From the IMG/VR virus record IMGVR_UViG_3300033571_014509, positions 1 to 40,503 of that record: DNA of 40,503 bases; one strand, given 5' to 3'. Both the position numbers and the translations under genes were made by a program. Positions within the stretch are counted from its first letter, which is position 1, and each line of letters opens with the position of its first letter. The DNA is from a virus. The notes beneath the pieces were generated by a model. It did not search any database. It saw nothing but the letters and a program-made list of their open reading frames with translations, and had not been told where the DNA came from. Shown here piece after piece: positions 15,698 through 22,382 of the stretch.

Positions 15698-15970
15698 CTA
15701 GCAGTAGACCGAGTCGGTCTTGAACGGGGGTAGGAAGCCCCCGATCTCGTTGAGGTTGTTCTTCAGGGTGATGCCGCAATCCAACGGGTTCGCCCGAGCT
15801 TCATCCCATCGGTAGCTGTACTGACCGATCTCCTCGCCGTGTACGCAGATGCCACGGCGGCGGTGGATGAACAGCACGACGCCCCCATCGGGGAACTTTC
15901 CAAGGTAGGGATACTTACGAGGCTTGGGCTCAGTCGCTGAGGTTAGGTTGGGTTCGAGGATGGAAGTCAT
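15698..15970 (-). CDS. Small conserved-looking phage protein (90 aa)
   Basis: A low-complexity start (MTSILEPNLTSATEPKPRKY) is followed by PYLGKFPDGGVVLFIHRRRG, SYRWDEARANPLDCGITLKN and GFLPP. The YLG...VVLF ... G ... W-E ... G-ITLKN pattern is shared by small phage proteins of unknown function. It sits between the DUF3150 and MoxR-like genes. Confidence 0.6.
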   Translation of the reverse strand: MTSILEPNLTSATEPKPRKYPYLGKFPDGGVVLFIHRRRGICVHGEEIGQYSYRWDEARANPLDCGITLKNNLNEIGGFLPPFKTDSVYC

Positions 15971-15994
15971 ATTGTTATTAGGGTTAGGGTTGTT
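15966..15994 (-). repeat. Duplicated start-codon leader, copy B
   Basis: Identical over 29 bp to 15662-15690. It carries the ATG of 15698-15970. Confidence 0.9.
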
Positions 15995-16004
15995 TCAGGG
16001 TTGT

Positions 16005-16017
16005 GGTTTGTGATACC
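16005..16017 (-). promoter_or_regulatory. GGTATCACAAACC motif upstream of 15698-15970
   Basis: Minus-strand GGTATCACAAACC, 34 nt before the ATG at 15970. It abuts the TAG stop of the DUF3150 gene. Confidence 0.4.
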
Positions 16018-17105
16018 TACCAGCCAAGTTTGGCTAGGAGGGCGGCTGAATCGTTGTCCGGTCCGGACTCGGTAGCTACCGAATCAAGAGCCTCGGTGAG
16101 CGGGGTCTCCTCACTCACCGATTCCTCGGTCCATTTCTTTATGGGGGCGGTGTAGGCGGGATCGCCAACCTTGGCGTTGAGTTTAAGCGTTTTAGTCCGT
16201 GGCTTGCGGGGTGCTACTACCTTGGGTGCAGGGATGGTGCCACCGAGCGACTCGATGATCGGGGCGGCATTGCTCACGGCGTCCGAGCGGTAAACCTTGT
16301 CGTCGCGAAGGCGATCGGGGTTGCAGGTCAACCGCTGGCGGATCGCGTAGACCGCGTTAACGATCTCGTCATCCTCCAAGATGTTGAGGGTCTCGGCGCG
16401 GTCACTTGCTTTCCGAAGATTCTCGACAAGGCTATCCTTGAACGTGGCTTCAGGGTTCTGCAACGTCTCGGAGAACTTGATGAGTGGGGCGAGCAACACC
16501 TCGCGGATGTAGGGGGCAACACTCTCGGCCTTCTCCTTGAACGTCTCGGCCACCGCCTCGTTGATGGAGTCAGCGATCTCGCTAAGCACGTTGAGCTTGG
16601 CGTCACGCGGGTCAGCGATCGGGAACACGTCCAGCTTGTGATGGAAGCGGGAGACAACCTCAGTGACAGCGGGGTAGTCGCTATCCTTGAAGGTTCCGTT
16701 AAGCAGACGCTTCGCGCCTTCGAGGTAGATAATGTAGTCGTCGGCCAACTTCTTTACCAAGATTTCTCGGTCGTCGAGCAGTGGGTTCAGCGCGGCACGG
16801 AGTTCGAGGAACTTGGTAGCGGGTAGTAGTCCTACGCCTCGGGCGTATGGCGCACAGAACTTGTCGAAGGTCGAGCGGAGCTTGTTGTCGAGCTTCTCAA
16901 TCTTCTCCAGCACGTCGGCAGTAGGCAGGGTATTCTTGCGAACACTCAGCACGTTGTCGTCGGAGCGGATGTTATGGGCAGAGCGTACCTTGATACTCTC
17001 GGCCTTGTCTGTCTTGACGGGGTCGTAGCGTCCGAGGTGCAGGGCAACTAGGAGCGCGGAGCTTTTGATTTTGTCGGTGATCTGGTCGTGGGTAATAGCG
17101 GTCAT
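16017..17105 (-). CDS. DUF3150-type phage protein (362 aa)
   Basis: Mostly helical, starting MTAITHDQITDKIKSSALLV. Features include NTLPTADVLEKIEKLDNKLR, YARGVGLLPATKFLELRAAL and FHHKLDVFP. The opening K-SSALLVAL, the repeated helices and the position next to MoxR and VWA genes match DUF3150. The C-terminal 70 residues are low-complexity and Lys/Thr/Ser-rich. DUF3150 has no known biochemical role; partnership with the ATPase is inferred from gene order. Its leader shares 18 bp with the gene starting at 19416. Confidence 0.75.
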   Translation of the reverse strand: MTAITHDQITDKIKSSALLVALHLGRYDPVKTDKAESIKVRSAHNIRSDDNVLSVRKNTLPTADVLEKIEKLDNKLRSTFDKFCAPYARGVGLLPATKFLELRAALNPLLDDREILVKKLADDYIIYLEGAKRLLNGTFKDSDYPAVTEVVSRFHHKLDVFPIADPRDAKLNVLSEIADSINEAVAETFKEKAESVAPYIREVLLAPLIKFSETLQNPEATFKDSLVENLRKASDRAETLNILEDDEIVNAVYAIRQRLTCNPDRLRDDKVYRSDAVSNAAPIIESLGGTIPAPKVVAPRKPRTKTLKLNAKVGDPAYTAPIKKWTEESVSEETPLTEALDSVATESGPDNDSAALLAKLGW

Positions 17106-17150
17106 TTTGTTTTAGGGTTTGCTTGTCCGGTCTGGACAAGGGTTAAGGGA

Positions 17151-17357
17151 TCAAAGGTTGAGGGTTAGTTGATGGAGGTTAGTGTGAGGTAAGTTGATGC
17201 AGTTGCGTGGTAGTTGAATATACCCGCCGACTTTCCAATGGCGGTCGATGCGAGCGATCCATGCCCGGCAATGGTTCTGACAGCGGTATGCTTGGTCATC
17301 CCATCGCCGGAGCTGGTTGATCGCGCTCAACTGCTTCGCTTTACGCAGGGCGCTCAT
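17151..17357 (-). CDS. Small basic protein (68 aa)
   Basis: Starts MSALRKAKQLSAINQLRRWD. Rich in Arg, Trp, Cys and His (YRCQNHCRAWIARIDRHW), ending LHQLTLNL. It overlaps the upstream gene by 17 bp and is followed by a TTGTCC dyad. No family recognised; the C-terminal part looks low in complexity. Confidence 0.5.
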   Translation of the reverse strand: MSALRKAKQLSAINQLRRWDDQAYRCQNHCRAWIARIDRHWKVGGYIQLPRNCINLPHTNLHQLTLNL

Positions 17358-17727
17358 CCTTGGTTGAGGTTGCGGTTGCCTTGGCGATTGCGGCTTGTGC
17401 CTTTAGGTAGATTCGATCAAGAAGGTTTGGGGCATCGGATTCGTCGCTCTCTGCGAGTTCTTTCATAGACTGCAAAGCGGCCAGCAGATCTTTAGTAGCC
17501 TCCTCGACCGCTTTGTTGATGGCATCGTTGATGGCCGAGTCGAGATCCTCGATGTAGTCGGCGACTTCGGAGGTTTCCATCCTCTCGAAGGGTTCCCAGA
17601 TAAGGATGTCTTTGTGATCCTCGGAGACCTTTTCGAGTATGGTCTCGAAGTCGTTTTTCTTTGGGTAATCCGACAGGATAAACTCAATCGCGATCTTCTC
17701 GGAGGGTAGTAGTTTGGGATTATTCAT
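17341..17727 (-). CDS. Acidic helical protein (128 aa)
   Basis: Starts MNNPKLLPSEKIAIEFILSD. Long predicted helices (VADYIEDLDSAINDAINKAV; TKDLLAALQSMKELAES) with a net acidic charge suggest a coiled-coil or dimer. No domain recognised. Confidence 0.6.
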   Translation of the reverse strand: MNNPKLLPSEKIAIEFILSDYPKKNDFETILEKVSEDHKDILIWEPFERMETSEVADYIEDLDSAINDAINKAVEEATKDLLAALQSMKELAESDESDAPNLLDRIYLKAQAAIAKATATSTKDERPA

Positions 17728-17732
17728 AGGTG

Positions 17733-17891
17733 TTAGGAGTTAAGGACAAAGGCCAAGGTCAGACCGAACGCGGTTGCAAGGATGCAGAAGAACAGGAGAG
17801 CCAAGATGGAGTAGCTCCATTCGATCTCTCGCTTGGTCTGCTGTCGCAGGAGGTAGGGTCGGACTAGGGTGTCGAGTTCTTGTGTGGTCAT
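17733..17891 (-). CDS. Small single-TM protein (52 aa)
   Basis: ATG 17891 to TAA 17733. The polar N-terminal helix (MTTQELDTLVRPYLLRQQ) leads into WSYSILALLFFCILATAFGL, a clear membrane helix with a short tail. A longer frame on the same strand overlaps it but has no sensible composition. A start with the standard CCTAAAAC-type leader supports this frame. Confidence 0.6.
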   Translation of the reverse strand: MTTQELDTLVRPYLLRQQTKREIEWSYSILALLFFCILATAFGLTLAFVLNS

Positions 17892-17910
17892 AAACTTGTT
17901 TTAGGTTCAC

Positions 17911-17947
17911 AACTTGTTGCATGGTATATGCAACCATGCAACAAGTT
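17911..17947. promoter_or_regulatory. Perfect 14-bp inverted repeat enclosing a GGTATATGCAACC motif
   Basis: AACTTGTTGCATGG (17911-17924) and CCATGCAACAAGTT (17934-17947) are exact complements around a 9-nt spacer. The centre contains the GGT...ACC motif (17923-17935). It sits 20-56 nt before the ATG at 17891. An operator or promoter-overlapping site is likely; as RNA it would be a very stable hairpin. Confidence 0.65.
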
Positions 17948-17978
17948 TGTGGGTCATAGGGTTGTTGTCCGGACTGGA

Positions 17979-18647
17979 CTAGGCGGCAAGTAGTCGGCGG
18001 CGTGCAGGTAACGTGCTGGCAAGCACCGCGTTACGAGCGGCACGGGCATGACTGTGAGCGTGGCATTGATCTTTAGCCGCCTCGAATCGGGCGGGCAGAG
18101 TCAGGCCGAAACGCTGTATCGAGACAGCAGCTTTGTGGCACCATTCGAGGACAAACTCGAAGGGATACGGGACGCGGCTTCGCAGATACGAGGCAACATA
18201 CTCATCCAGCCACTTGATCTCGTGGTAGAACACTAGGGCACCGAGGTCGGCCTCGGTCACGCTATCGAGCAAGAGGTTTGCGCTGTAGTCCTTCACCAGT
18301 CGATAGATCTCGGAGATGCCCTGTGCGGGGAGGTCATCCACTTGAGGCAGATAGACCAGACCATCGGAAGGAATGGCTCCTCGTACCGCCTCGATATGCC
18401 GCCTTGTCGTCGGGCTGAAGGATCGCAGGGTTACAAGGTACCAGAGCTTTCCGGTGTCAGGTGCCTTCCACTTCCGAGCAATGCAGAAGTGCTGGCCGTA
18501 GGAGTAGATGCTACCGGTGACGGGGTGCCGATCGCAGGATGACCCGTAGGCAATCATCCGGTTCTTGTCGGTGTTGGCACGCTCGGTGATGGTGCCGCTC
18601 ACCCAGTCTCGGGCAAGCTCGTCGTTGTTCTTGTAGTATGTTTTCAT
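17979..18647 (-). CDS. SYGxHF-type phage protein (222 aa)
   Basis: Starts MKTYYKNNDELARDWVSGTI; the diagnostic stretch is IYSYGQHFCIARKW followed by WYLVTLRSFSPTTRRHIEAV. I recognise the iYSYGxHFxIA...T-x-SxTTxxH pattern from a large family of small phage proteins without known function. The C-terminal half (LVFYHEIKWLDEYVASYLRS and an Ala/Arg-rich tail) is not part of that motif. The stop codon is formed by the right arm of a TTGTCC dyad. Confidence 0.7.
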   Translation of the reverse strand: MKTYYKNNDELARDWVSGTITERANTDKNRMIAYGSSCDRHPVTGSIYSYGQHFCIARKWKAPDTGKLWYLVTLRSFSPTTRRHIEAVRGAIPSDGLVYLPQVDDLPAQGISEIYRLVKDYSANLLLDSVTEADLGALVFYHEIKWLDEYVASYLRSRVPYPFEFVLEWCHKAAVSIQRFGLTLPARFEAAKDQCHAHSHARAARNAVLASTLPARRRLLAA

Positions 18648-18674
18648 GGTAGGTTCGTTTCGTTATTGGGTTGC

Positions 18675-18687
18675 GGTTAATGATACC
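18675..18687 (-). promoter_or_regulatory. GGTATCATTAACC motif upstream of 17979-18647
   Basis: Minus-strand GGTATCATTAACC, 27 nt before the ATG at 18647 and immediately beside a TTGTCC dyad (18688-18704). Confidence 0.4.
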
Positions 18688-18711
18688 TTGTCCGGACAGG
18701 ACAAAGCGGGG

Positions 18712-19416
18712 TTAGATGTTGGCGCATAGCTCGATTGCGAGCTTGTCTTGGTGTTTAAGGTGGCTGTCGATGATGTACCTGGCTTCCTCGATGACATAAT
18801 CGAAGTTGCCTTTTTCGTCGGGGAAGTAGCCCCAGCAGGAGTCGATCTCCTCGCCTTCCTCGTCCTCGACGATGCGGCCAACGACATCCCCTCGCATGAA
18901 GGCGTCGTACTCGCTCACCTCTGCCTTGAGGCAACGGGTAGCCCGCTCGATGGACTCCTCCAGCGTGTCGCTGGGCCATTCCTTACGGGCTTGCTCGAAG
19001 CTGATGTAGATGTAGCCGACTTGTCCGCTGTCCCAAGGGCACGAGAACTTTCCCGTACTCATTGACAGACCGCCGTGGTCATAGAGATAGAGCGGCAGGA
19101 TGACATAATTCTTATCAACATACTCGCGGGCTTGCTTGAAGGATTCCTCATCCAACAGGCTGAGCGGGTCAAGGTAGTCGTCGTAATCGTCCGTCTCGAT
19201 ACCGAGCAACCTAGCCTTGGCTTCAAAGTAAGGTGCGGCGAGTTGCAGGATGAAATCGGTAGGCGAAGCATAGTCATGCTTCTCTCCGAGGTTATAGCGG
19301 TTGTGCCAGCAAACCATCTTGCCAGCCGGATCGCAGTCTTCGCGGGGATTCCAAGGGTCTTCGTCTTGTTCGAGTCGGATGGTGCATCCTTTGTAGGTTT
19401 CTTCGTGGTAGCTCAT
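18712..19416 (-). CDS. Conserved phage protein with LPLYLYDH and CPWDSGQVG motifs (234 aa)
   Basis: Acidic. Motifs in order: DEDPWNPREDCDPAGKMVCW near the N-terminus; YVILPLYLYDHGGLSMS; FSCPWDSGQVGYIYIS; EVSEYDAFMRGDVVG; EEIDSCWGYFPDE. I recall this exact motif order (DPWNPRE, LPLYLYDHxG, CPWDSGQVGxIY, YDxxxxGDVxG, DSCWG) from many phage genomes. It is always uncharacterised, sometimes near antirestriction genes. Complete length for the family. Confidence 0.75.
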   Translation of the reverse strand: MSYHEETYKGCTIRLEQDEDPWNPREDCDPAGKMVCWHNRYNLGEKHDYASPTDFILQLAAPYFEAKARLLGIETDDYDDYLDPLSLLDEESFKQAREYVDKNYVILPLYLYDHGGLSMSTGKFSCPWDSGQVGYIYISFEQARKEWPSDTLEESIERATRCLKAEVSEYDAFMRGDVVGRIVEDEEGEEIDSCWGYFPDEKGNFDYVIEEARYIIDSHLKHQDKLAIELCANI

Positions 19417-19468
19417 TTTGTTTTAGGGTTGAAGGGTTGCTTTGTCGCTTGTCCGGTCTGGACAAGGG

Positions 19469-19822
19469 TTAGGCATCCCAAGGCACAAGACCTTTGCGCC
19501 ATGAGACTTCGAGGGTAATCTTGCAATCATCCCATTGACTGACGGGGGAGATCTCCCACTTATCCCACTTGATGTCGCCGTCCTCGGTCTCATCAGTCCC
19601 GACATAGAGGCGGGTCTTCATGAGGCGGGCAGGTCGTGTTCCGTCCTTAGTCGTGAGGGTATGAGTGGCACCACGATCGCGTGACCAAGCGCAGGGGGCG
19701 CAATGGAACACCTCATGGGTGTGGCCGTACTCTTTCTCACGGACGATGGAGAGGGTGAAATACCCCGTTTGCGATAGCAAAGGTACTTCGCGATTGACGA
19801 AGGGATTTAAGGTCATGGGCAT
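19469..19822 (-). CDS. Hypothetical protein, 117 aa
   Basis: Starts MPMTLNPFVNREVPLLSQTG (an alternative ATG lies two codons in). Contains EVFHCAPCAWSRDRG, a CxxC-type knuckle, and a beta-rich C-terminus with IKWDKWEISP. No family recognised. A TTGTCC dyad follows the stop by 3 nt. Confidence 0.55.
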   Translation of the reverse strand: MPMTLNPFVNREVPLLSQTGYFTLSIVREKEYGHTHEVFHCAPCAWSRDRGATHTLTTKDGTRPARLMKTRLYVGTDETEDGDIKWDKWEISPVSQWDDCKITLEVSWRKGLVPWDA

Positions 19823-19853
19823 GAGTGTAATTTTGATGCTTGTCCGGTCTGGA

Positions 19854-20141
19854 CTAGTGAATCACGGGAACAGGGTTGCTAGGGAATAGGCGCTTCAGGG
19901 AAGGGCGGTCACACTTGAGGACAAACGCTTGTCCCGTACCCTTCGGGTGTCCCCACGGATTCTCCATGCGGGACACCGCTTCCTCGTCGCTATCTGCAAC
20001 AAAGCCGCCGCCACATCCGTTACCTCTGTAGCTGTATGAGTAGCGGCCTTGATCGGGGGCGTAATTGTTCTCGTCACGATACAGCTCCAGCCAGTCGTGA
20101 CCTTTAGTTTGCCAGCGGGCAATCGCAGTGGTTGAGTCCAT
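19854..20141 (-). CDS. Hypothetical protein, 95 aa
   Basis: Start at ATG 20141 (MDSTTAIARWQTKGHDWLEL); the frame stays open upstream through the 8-bp repeat array, but that extension is repeat-encoded. Contains GRYSYSYRGNGCGGGFVADS and GQAFVLKCDRP. The TAG stop lies in the right arm of a TTGTCC dyad. Confidence 0.6.
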   Translation of the reverse strand: MDSTTAIARWQTKGHDWLELYRDENNYAPDQGRYSYSYRGNGCGGGFVADSDEEAVSRMENPWGHPKGTGQAFVLKCDRPSLKRLFPSNPVPVIH

Positions 20142-20386
20142 AGGATTAGTGGATAAGAGGTGCAGGGTTGCAGGATTGCAGGATTGCAGGATTGCAGGAT
20201 TGCAGGGTCGCAAGGTTGCAGGGTCGCAAGGTTGCAGAGTAGGGAGTCCGTTTCGGAATCAAGGGGGCTACCCTCAGCAATGGATTGCGCTAGTTTTTCG
20301 GCTCGCTCCAAGCGTTCGGAGCGTGAGGTGGACGGCACCCAGCAAAAGCTGAAGTCGTCGGGATTGTGGTCGTTGTAGGTTGGCAT
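19895..20386 (-). CDS. Small protein with repeat-driven read-through (164 aa as read; about 50 aa native)
   Basis: Start at ATG 20386 (MPTYNDHNPDDFSFCWVPST). The native part is about 50 residues to SETDSLLC. From there the frame runs through the 8-bp repeat array (NLATLQPCDPAILQSCN...) and then out of frame over the 5' half of the downstream gene to 19895. The tail is almost certainly an artefact of repeat expansion that removed the original stop. Its leader shares 18 bp with that of the gene at 38782-38976. Confidence 0.5.
   Translation of the reverse strand: MPTYNDHNPDDFSFCWVPSTSRSERLERAEKLAQSIAEGSPLDSETDSLLCNLATLQPCDPAILQSCNPAILQPCTSYPLILWTQPLRLPAGKLKVTTGWSCIVTRTITPPIKAATHTATEVTDVAAALLQIATRKRCPAWRIRGDTRRVRDKRLSSSVTALP
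20160..20240. repeat. Ten-unit array of an 8-bp repeat, GCAGGRTY
   Basis: Consecutive units read GCAGGGTT, GCAGGATT (four times), then alternating GCAGGGTC and GCAAGGTT, ending GCAGAGTA. Single or double degenerate units occur near 5605-5630, 11273-11320, 14235, 15325, 18420, 21029, 24522, 25125-25150, 25240 and 25465-25495. Confidence 0.9.
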
Positions 20387-20403
20387 GGTCGTGTTTTGCG
20401 CCA

Positions 20404-20680
20404 AAGGCGCAGGTTCATTTTTATAGGGTTGCCCCGCACTTGCTGGCGGCAGGGCTTAGCCGTTGGAATCTGATGGATCGACTTGCTGGCGTTGATCTGG
20501 CCATTAGCTTTTAGCTCCCGACTGGCTGGCTAGGGTGTTGGCCGTAACTCGTATGAGTTTGAGTCCCACTTTCCTTCCAACTCTGGACACCATTCGAGAC
20601 CGCTGGGGTCATGGGGTCGGGGCTAAAGATGATGTAAAAGTGTCGCGGTTAATGATACCGAGCCGCTTGTCCGGACTGGA
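20404..20680. other. Gap of about 280 bp with a small hairpin and no gene
   Basis: GCGCC-AAA-GGCGC (20398-20410) is a short hairpin near the start of 19895-20386, and a GGT...ACC motif lies at 20647-20659 with no obvious gene for 260 bp downstream. No tRNA folds well here. A short untranslated RNA from that motif is possible. Confidence 0.3.
20647..20659 (-). promoter_or_regulatory. GGTATCATTAACC motif, gene target unclear
   Basis: Identical to the copy at 18675-18687 and, like it, located just downstream of a TTGTCC dyad. The next minus-strand ATG (20386) is 260 nt away. Confidence 0.35.
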
Positions 20681-20764
20681 CTAGGCGAAGAGGCAGAAGA
20701 TGATGAAGGCGCAAAAGGCTGAGTAGAGAGCGAAGCCAAGCGCGTTGAGTAGGATCGGGGTCAT
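20681..20764 (-). CDS. Tiny hydrophobic membrane peptide (27 aa)
   Basis: ATG 20764 to TAG 20681 gives MTPILLNALGFALYSAFCAF followed by IIFCLFA, almost entirely hydrophobic. The TAG is the right arm of the dyad at 20667-20683, as in three larger genes, and a GGT...ACC motif lies 22 nt upstream. The gene architecture therefore supports it despite its size. Confidence 0.55.
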   Translation of the reverse strand: MTPILLNALGFALYSAFCAFIIFCLFA

Positions 20765-20786
20765 AATTTGTTTAAGGTTGAATTGT

Positions 20787-20799
20787 GGTTGCATATACC
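20787..20799. promoter_or_regulatory. GGTTGCATATACC motif between divergent genes
   Basis: Lies 22 nt before the minus ATG at 20764 and 32 nt before the plus ATG at 20832, so it could serve either or both. Confidence 0.4.
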
Positions 20800-20831
20800 G
20801 GCAGAAAGTGATAAGGCAAGTGGTTTCGTAT

Positions 20832-21533
20832 ATGAATCAACTAAACGTGCCTTGGGATAAGATTAAAGACGCGGTAGAATCTGGGATGCCCATGCGCCAA
20901 GTTGGAGAGTTGTTTGCCATCAAACTACCTACGATCAAGGCGAGGAGCTTGAGGGAAAAGTGGTCTACGCCGAAACGCCGTTCGGATGCATTGAAAAAAG
21001 AGTTATCGGAGAAGGGTAACAGAGTAGCAGGGGTGCAGGATCGCATGGTTGCAATCAACAATTCCTTGGAAGAACAGATGAAGGACGCGGAAGATGGTCA
21101 AATATCTACAGCGAGATCGAAAGTGGTTGATTTTGACCAAGCGACTAAGGATTACCGGAGCAAAGGCGTTCTCAAGATGGCAAAGCTACTCGATCAAACG
21201 ATTATTGCGCCCCCTCGCACTTGGAAAGACTACGACATTGCTGACAAGATGATGAGGAGACTGCTAGGCATTGACGACAACGAAGGGAAATCCAACACGA
21301 TTGTTAGTCTACAACTAGTCAACGATCGCTTGGCCGCAGGGCGGCAGGATGACATCGTAGAGGGCGATTTCATCGAGGAAAGTGTCCCCGAGGCGTCATT
21401 TTCTGACCCTCTACAGAGTAAATTGACGGGTGCCAAGTCCGCTCCCCCTTCCGGTGAAGTACCGGAAGAGGGTCAGGGCTTGTCCGGACTGGACTATTCT
21501 GCCGACTCGCCAGCCTCGAGGGCGGCAGAGTAG
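20832..21533 (+). CDS. HTH protein, terminase-small-subunit-like or regulator (233 aa)
   Basis: Start at ATG 20832 (MNQLNVPWDKIKDAVESGMP). An N-terminal helix-turn-helix (MRQVGELFAIKLPTIKARSL), then REKWSTPKRR, resembles the DNA-binding end of phage terminase small subunits and relatives (VxxGMSxRxxAExFGVxxxTxxxRxxREKW). The middle is helical (GVLKMAKLLDQTI; DIADKMMRRLLG), and the tail is Pro/Ser/Gly-rich. It is a lone plus-strand gene inside a minus-strand block, and its last 40 bp overlap the 3' end of 21494-21886. A transcriptional or packaging role is possible. Confidence 0.6.
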   Translation: MNQLNVPWDKIKDAVESGMPMRQVGELFAIKLPTIKARSLREKWSTPKRRSDALKKELSEKGNRVAGVQDRMVAINNSLEEQMKDAEDGQISTARSKVVDFDQATKDYRSKGVLKMAKLLDQTIIAPPRTWKDYDIADKMMRRLLGIDDNEGKSNTIVSLQLVNDRLAAGRQDDIVEGDFIEESVPEASFSDPLQSKLTGAKSAPPSGEVPEEGQGLSGLDYSADSPASRAAE

Positions 21534-21886
21534 GCGCGGCGTAGAGCTACGTTTGCGTTGTCGGCGGCCAGCTCTACAGCCAACTCAACGAGTTGGGCAA
21601 TGATCGCCTCGTCTATGACGATCTTATTCTTCACAGTGGCGGCACGTTCGCGGATTCCAAGGGCGAGGAAGATCTCGGAAACCCTCTGCTTGGGAACCTT
21701 GTGAGCCGTGACCAGCTCCTTGCGAAGAGCCTTCAAAAGCTCCTTCTTGTTGTCCTTGTCAGATTCAACAAGAGCCTTGACGGCTTTCTTGGCGGCTTCA
21801 AGGGCTTTGTCGTAACCAAGGTGAATCTTGGCAAATTCGGCGACGATGACGGCGGTGGACTCGATGGTGATGTTATTGTTGTTCAT
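21494..21886 (-). CDS. Helical protein (130 aa)
   Basis: Start at ATG 21886, after the normal leader type; an upstream in-frame ATG (21953-21955) would add 23 residues encoded partly by a TTGTCC dyad and is less likely. Asn-rich start, then long helices (YDKALEAAKKAVKALVESDK; NKKELLKALRKELVTAHKVP). KVPKQRVSEIFLALGIRER looks HTH-like. The TAG is formed by the dyad at 21480-21496. Confidence 0.6.
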   Translation of the reverse strand: MNNNNITIESTAVIVAEFAKIHLGYDKALEAAKKAVKALVESDKDNKKELLKALRKELVTAHKVPKQRVSEIFLALGIRERAATVKNKIVIDEAIIAQLVELAVELAADNANVALRRAYSAALEAGESAE

Positions 21887-21961
21887 TTCAGTAGTGTTGT
21901 TGGATGTTTTAGGTTGAGCTTGTCCGGACTGGACAAGCGGTTTCTCTGTAGTCATTTGACT

Positions 21962-22012
21962 CCAGAAGTCTGCCCCCTATGTTATTTAGTAACAAAGGGG
22001 CAGGGTTTCTGG
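21962..22012. ncRNA. Three-segment 51-nt hairpin
   Basis: CCAGAA (21962-21967), TGCCCC (21971-21976) and GTTA (21981-21984) pair in order with TAAC (21990-21993), GGGGCA (21997-22002) and TTCTGG (22007-22012). The loop is TTTAG and the internal loops are small. Sixteen base pairs in register are unlikely by chance. Direction unknown. Confidence 0.5.
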
Positions 22013-22031
22013 TTTCAATAAATCGAGTTCA

Positions 22032-22067
22032 CAAGGGGAAGGTAAAGCTATTTACTCCCCCGCCTTG
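22032..22067. ncRNA. Second hairpin, 36 nt
   Basis: CAAGG (22032-22036) pairs with CCTTG (22063-22067) and GTAAA (22042-22046) with TTTAC (22051-22055) around a GCTA loop. G-rich and C-rich tracts between them can extend the stem. It lies 20 nt after the first hairpin. Confidence 0.4.
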
Positions 22068-22332
22068 CTACTTGCGTCGAGCGCCCTGCCGCCTTTTCAT
22101 CACTGACGAGGAGGCAACCTACTGGACTGATCCAGTGCCTTTCCCCGTGATGTTGGATTGATCATTCACAGGACTAACGCTTTGACGGCTTAGCTTGAAG
22201 GGCTTCCACTCCACCCTTCCGCTTGCGGCCTATGTTTCCACCGCCTTTCCCCCTTCCATGCGTACCTCGTTCCCAAGGGGTGCGAAGCAAGTTTCAGAGT
22301 TCAAGAGCGGCCTAGCCGACTGCCGTTTTTAG

Positions 22333-22382
22333 ACTGTTGCGGGTGATGTTCTGAAGGCAGCACCCGCTCCACCTTCAACAGT
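22333..22382. ncRNA. Third hairpin, 50 nt with two stacked stems
   Basis: ACTGTTG (22333-22339) pairs with CAACAGT (22376-22382), and directly stacked CGGGTG (22340-22345) with CACCCG (22361-22366). A 15-nt loop and a 9-nt bulge on one side remain. Thirteen pairs in total. Confidence 0.5.

Noticed and set aside
20490-20582. tRNA-like stretch ending GAGTCCCAC...CCA
   Set aside because: The T-stem does not pair (three of five mismatches), position 56 is not C, and no acceptor stem forms.
21979-22161. 60-codon plus-strand frame
   Set aside because: It runs through two strong hairpins and has no leader or recognisable composition.
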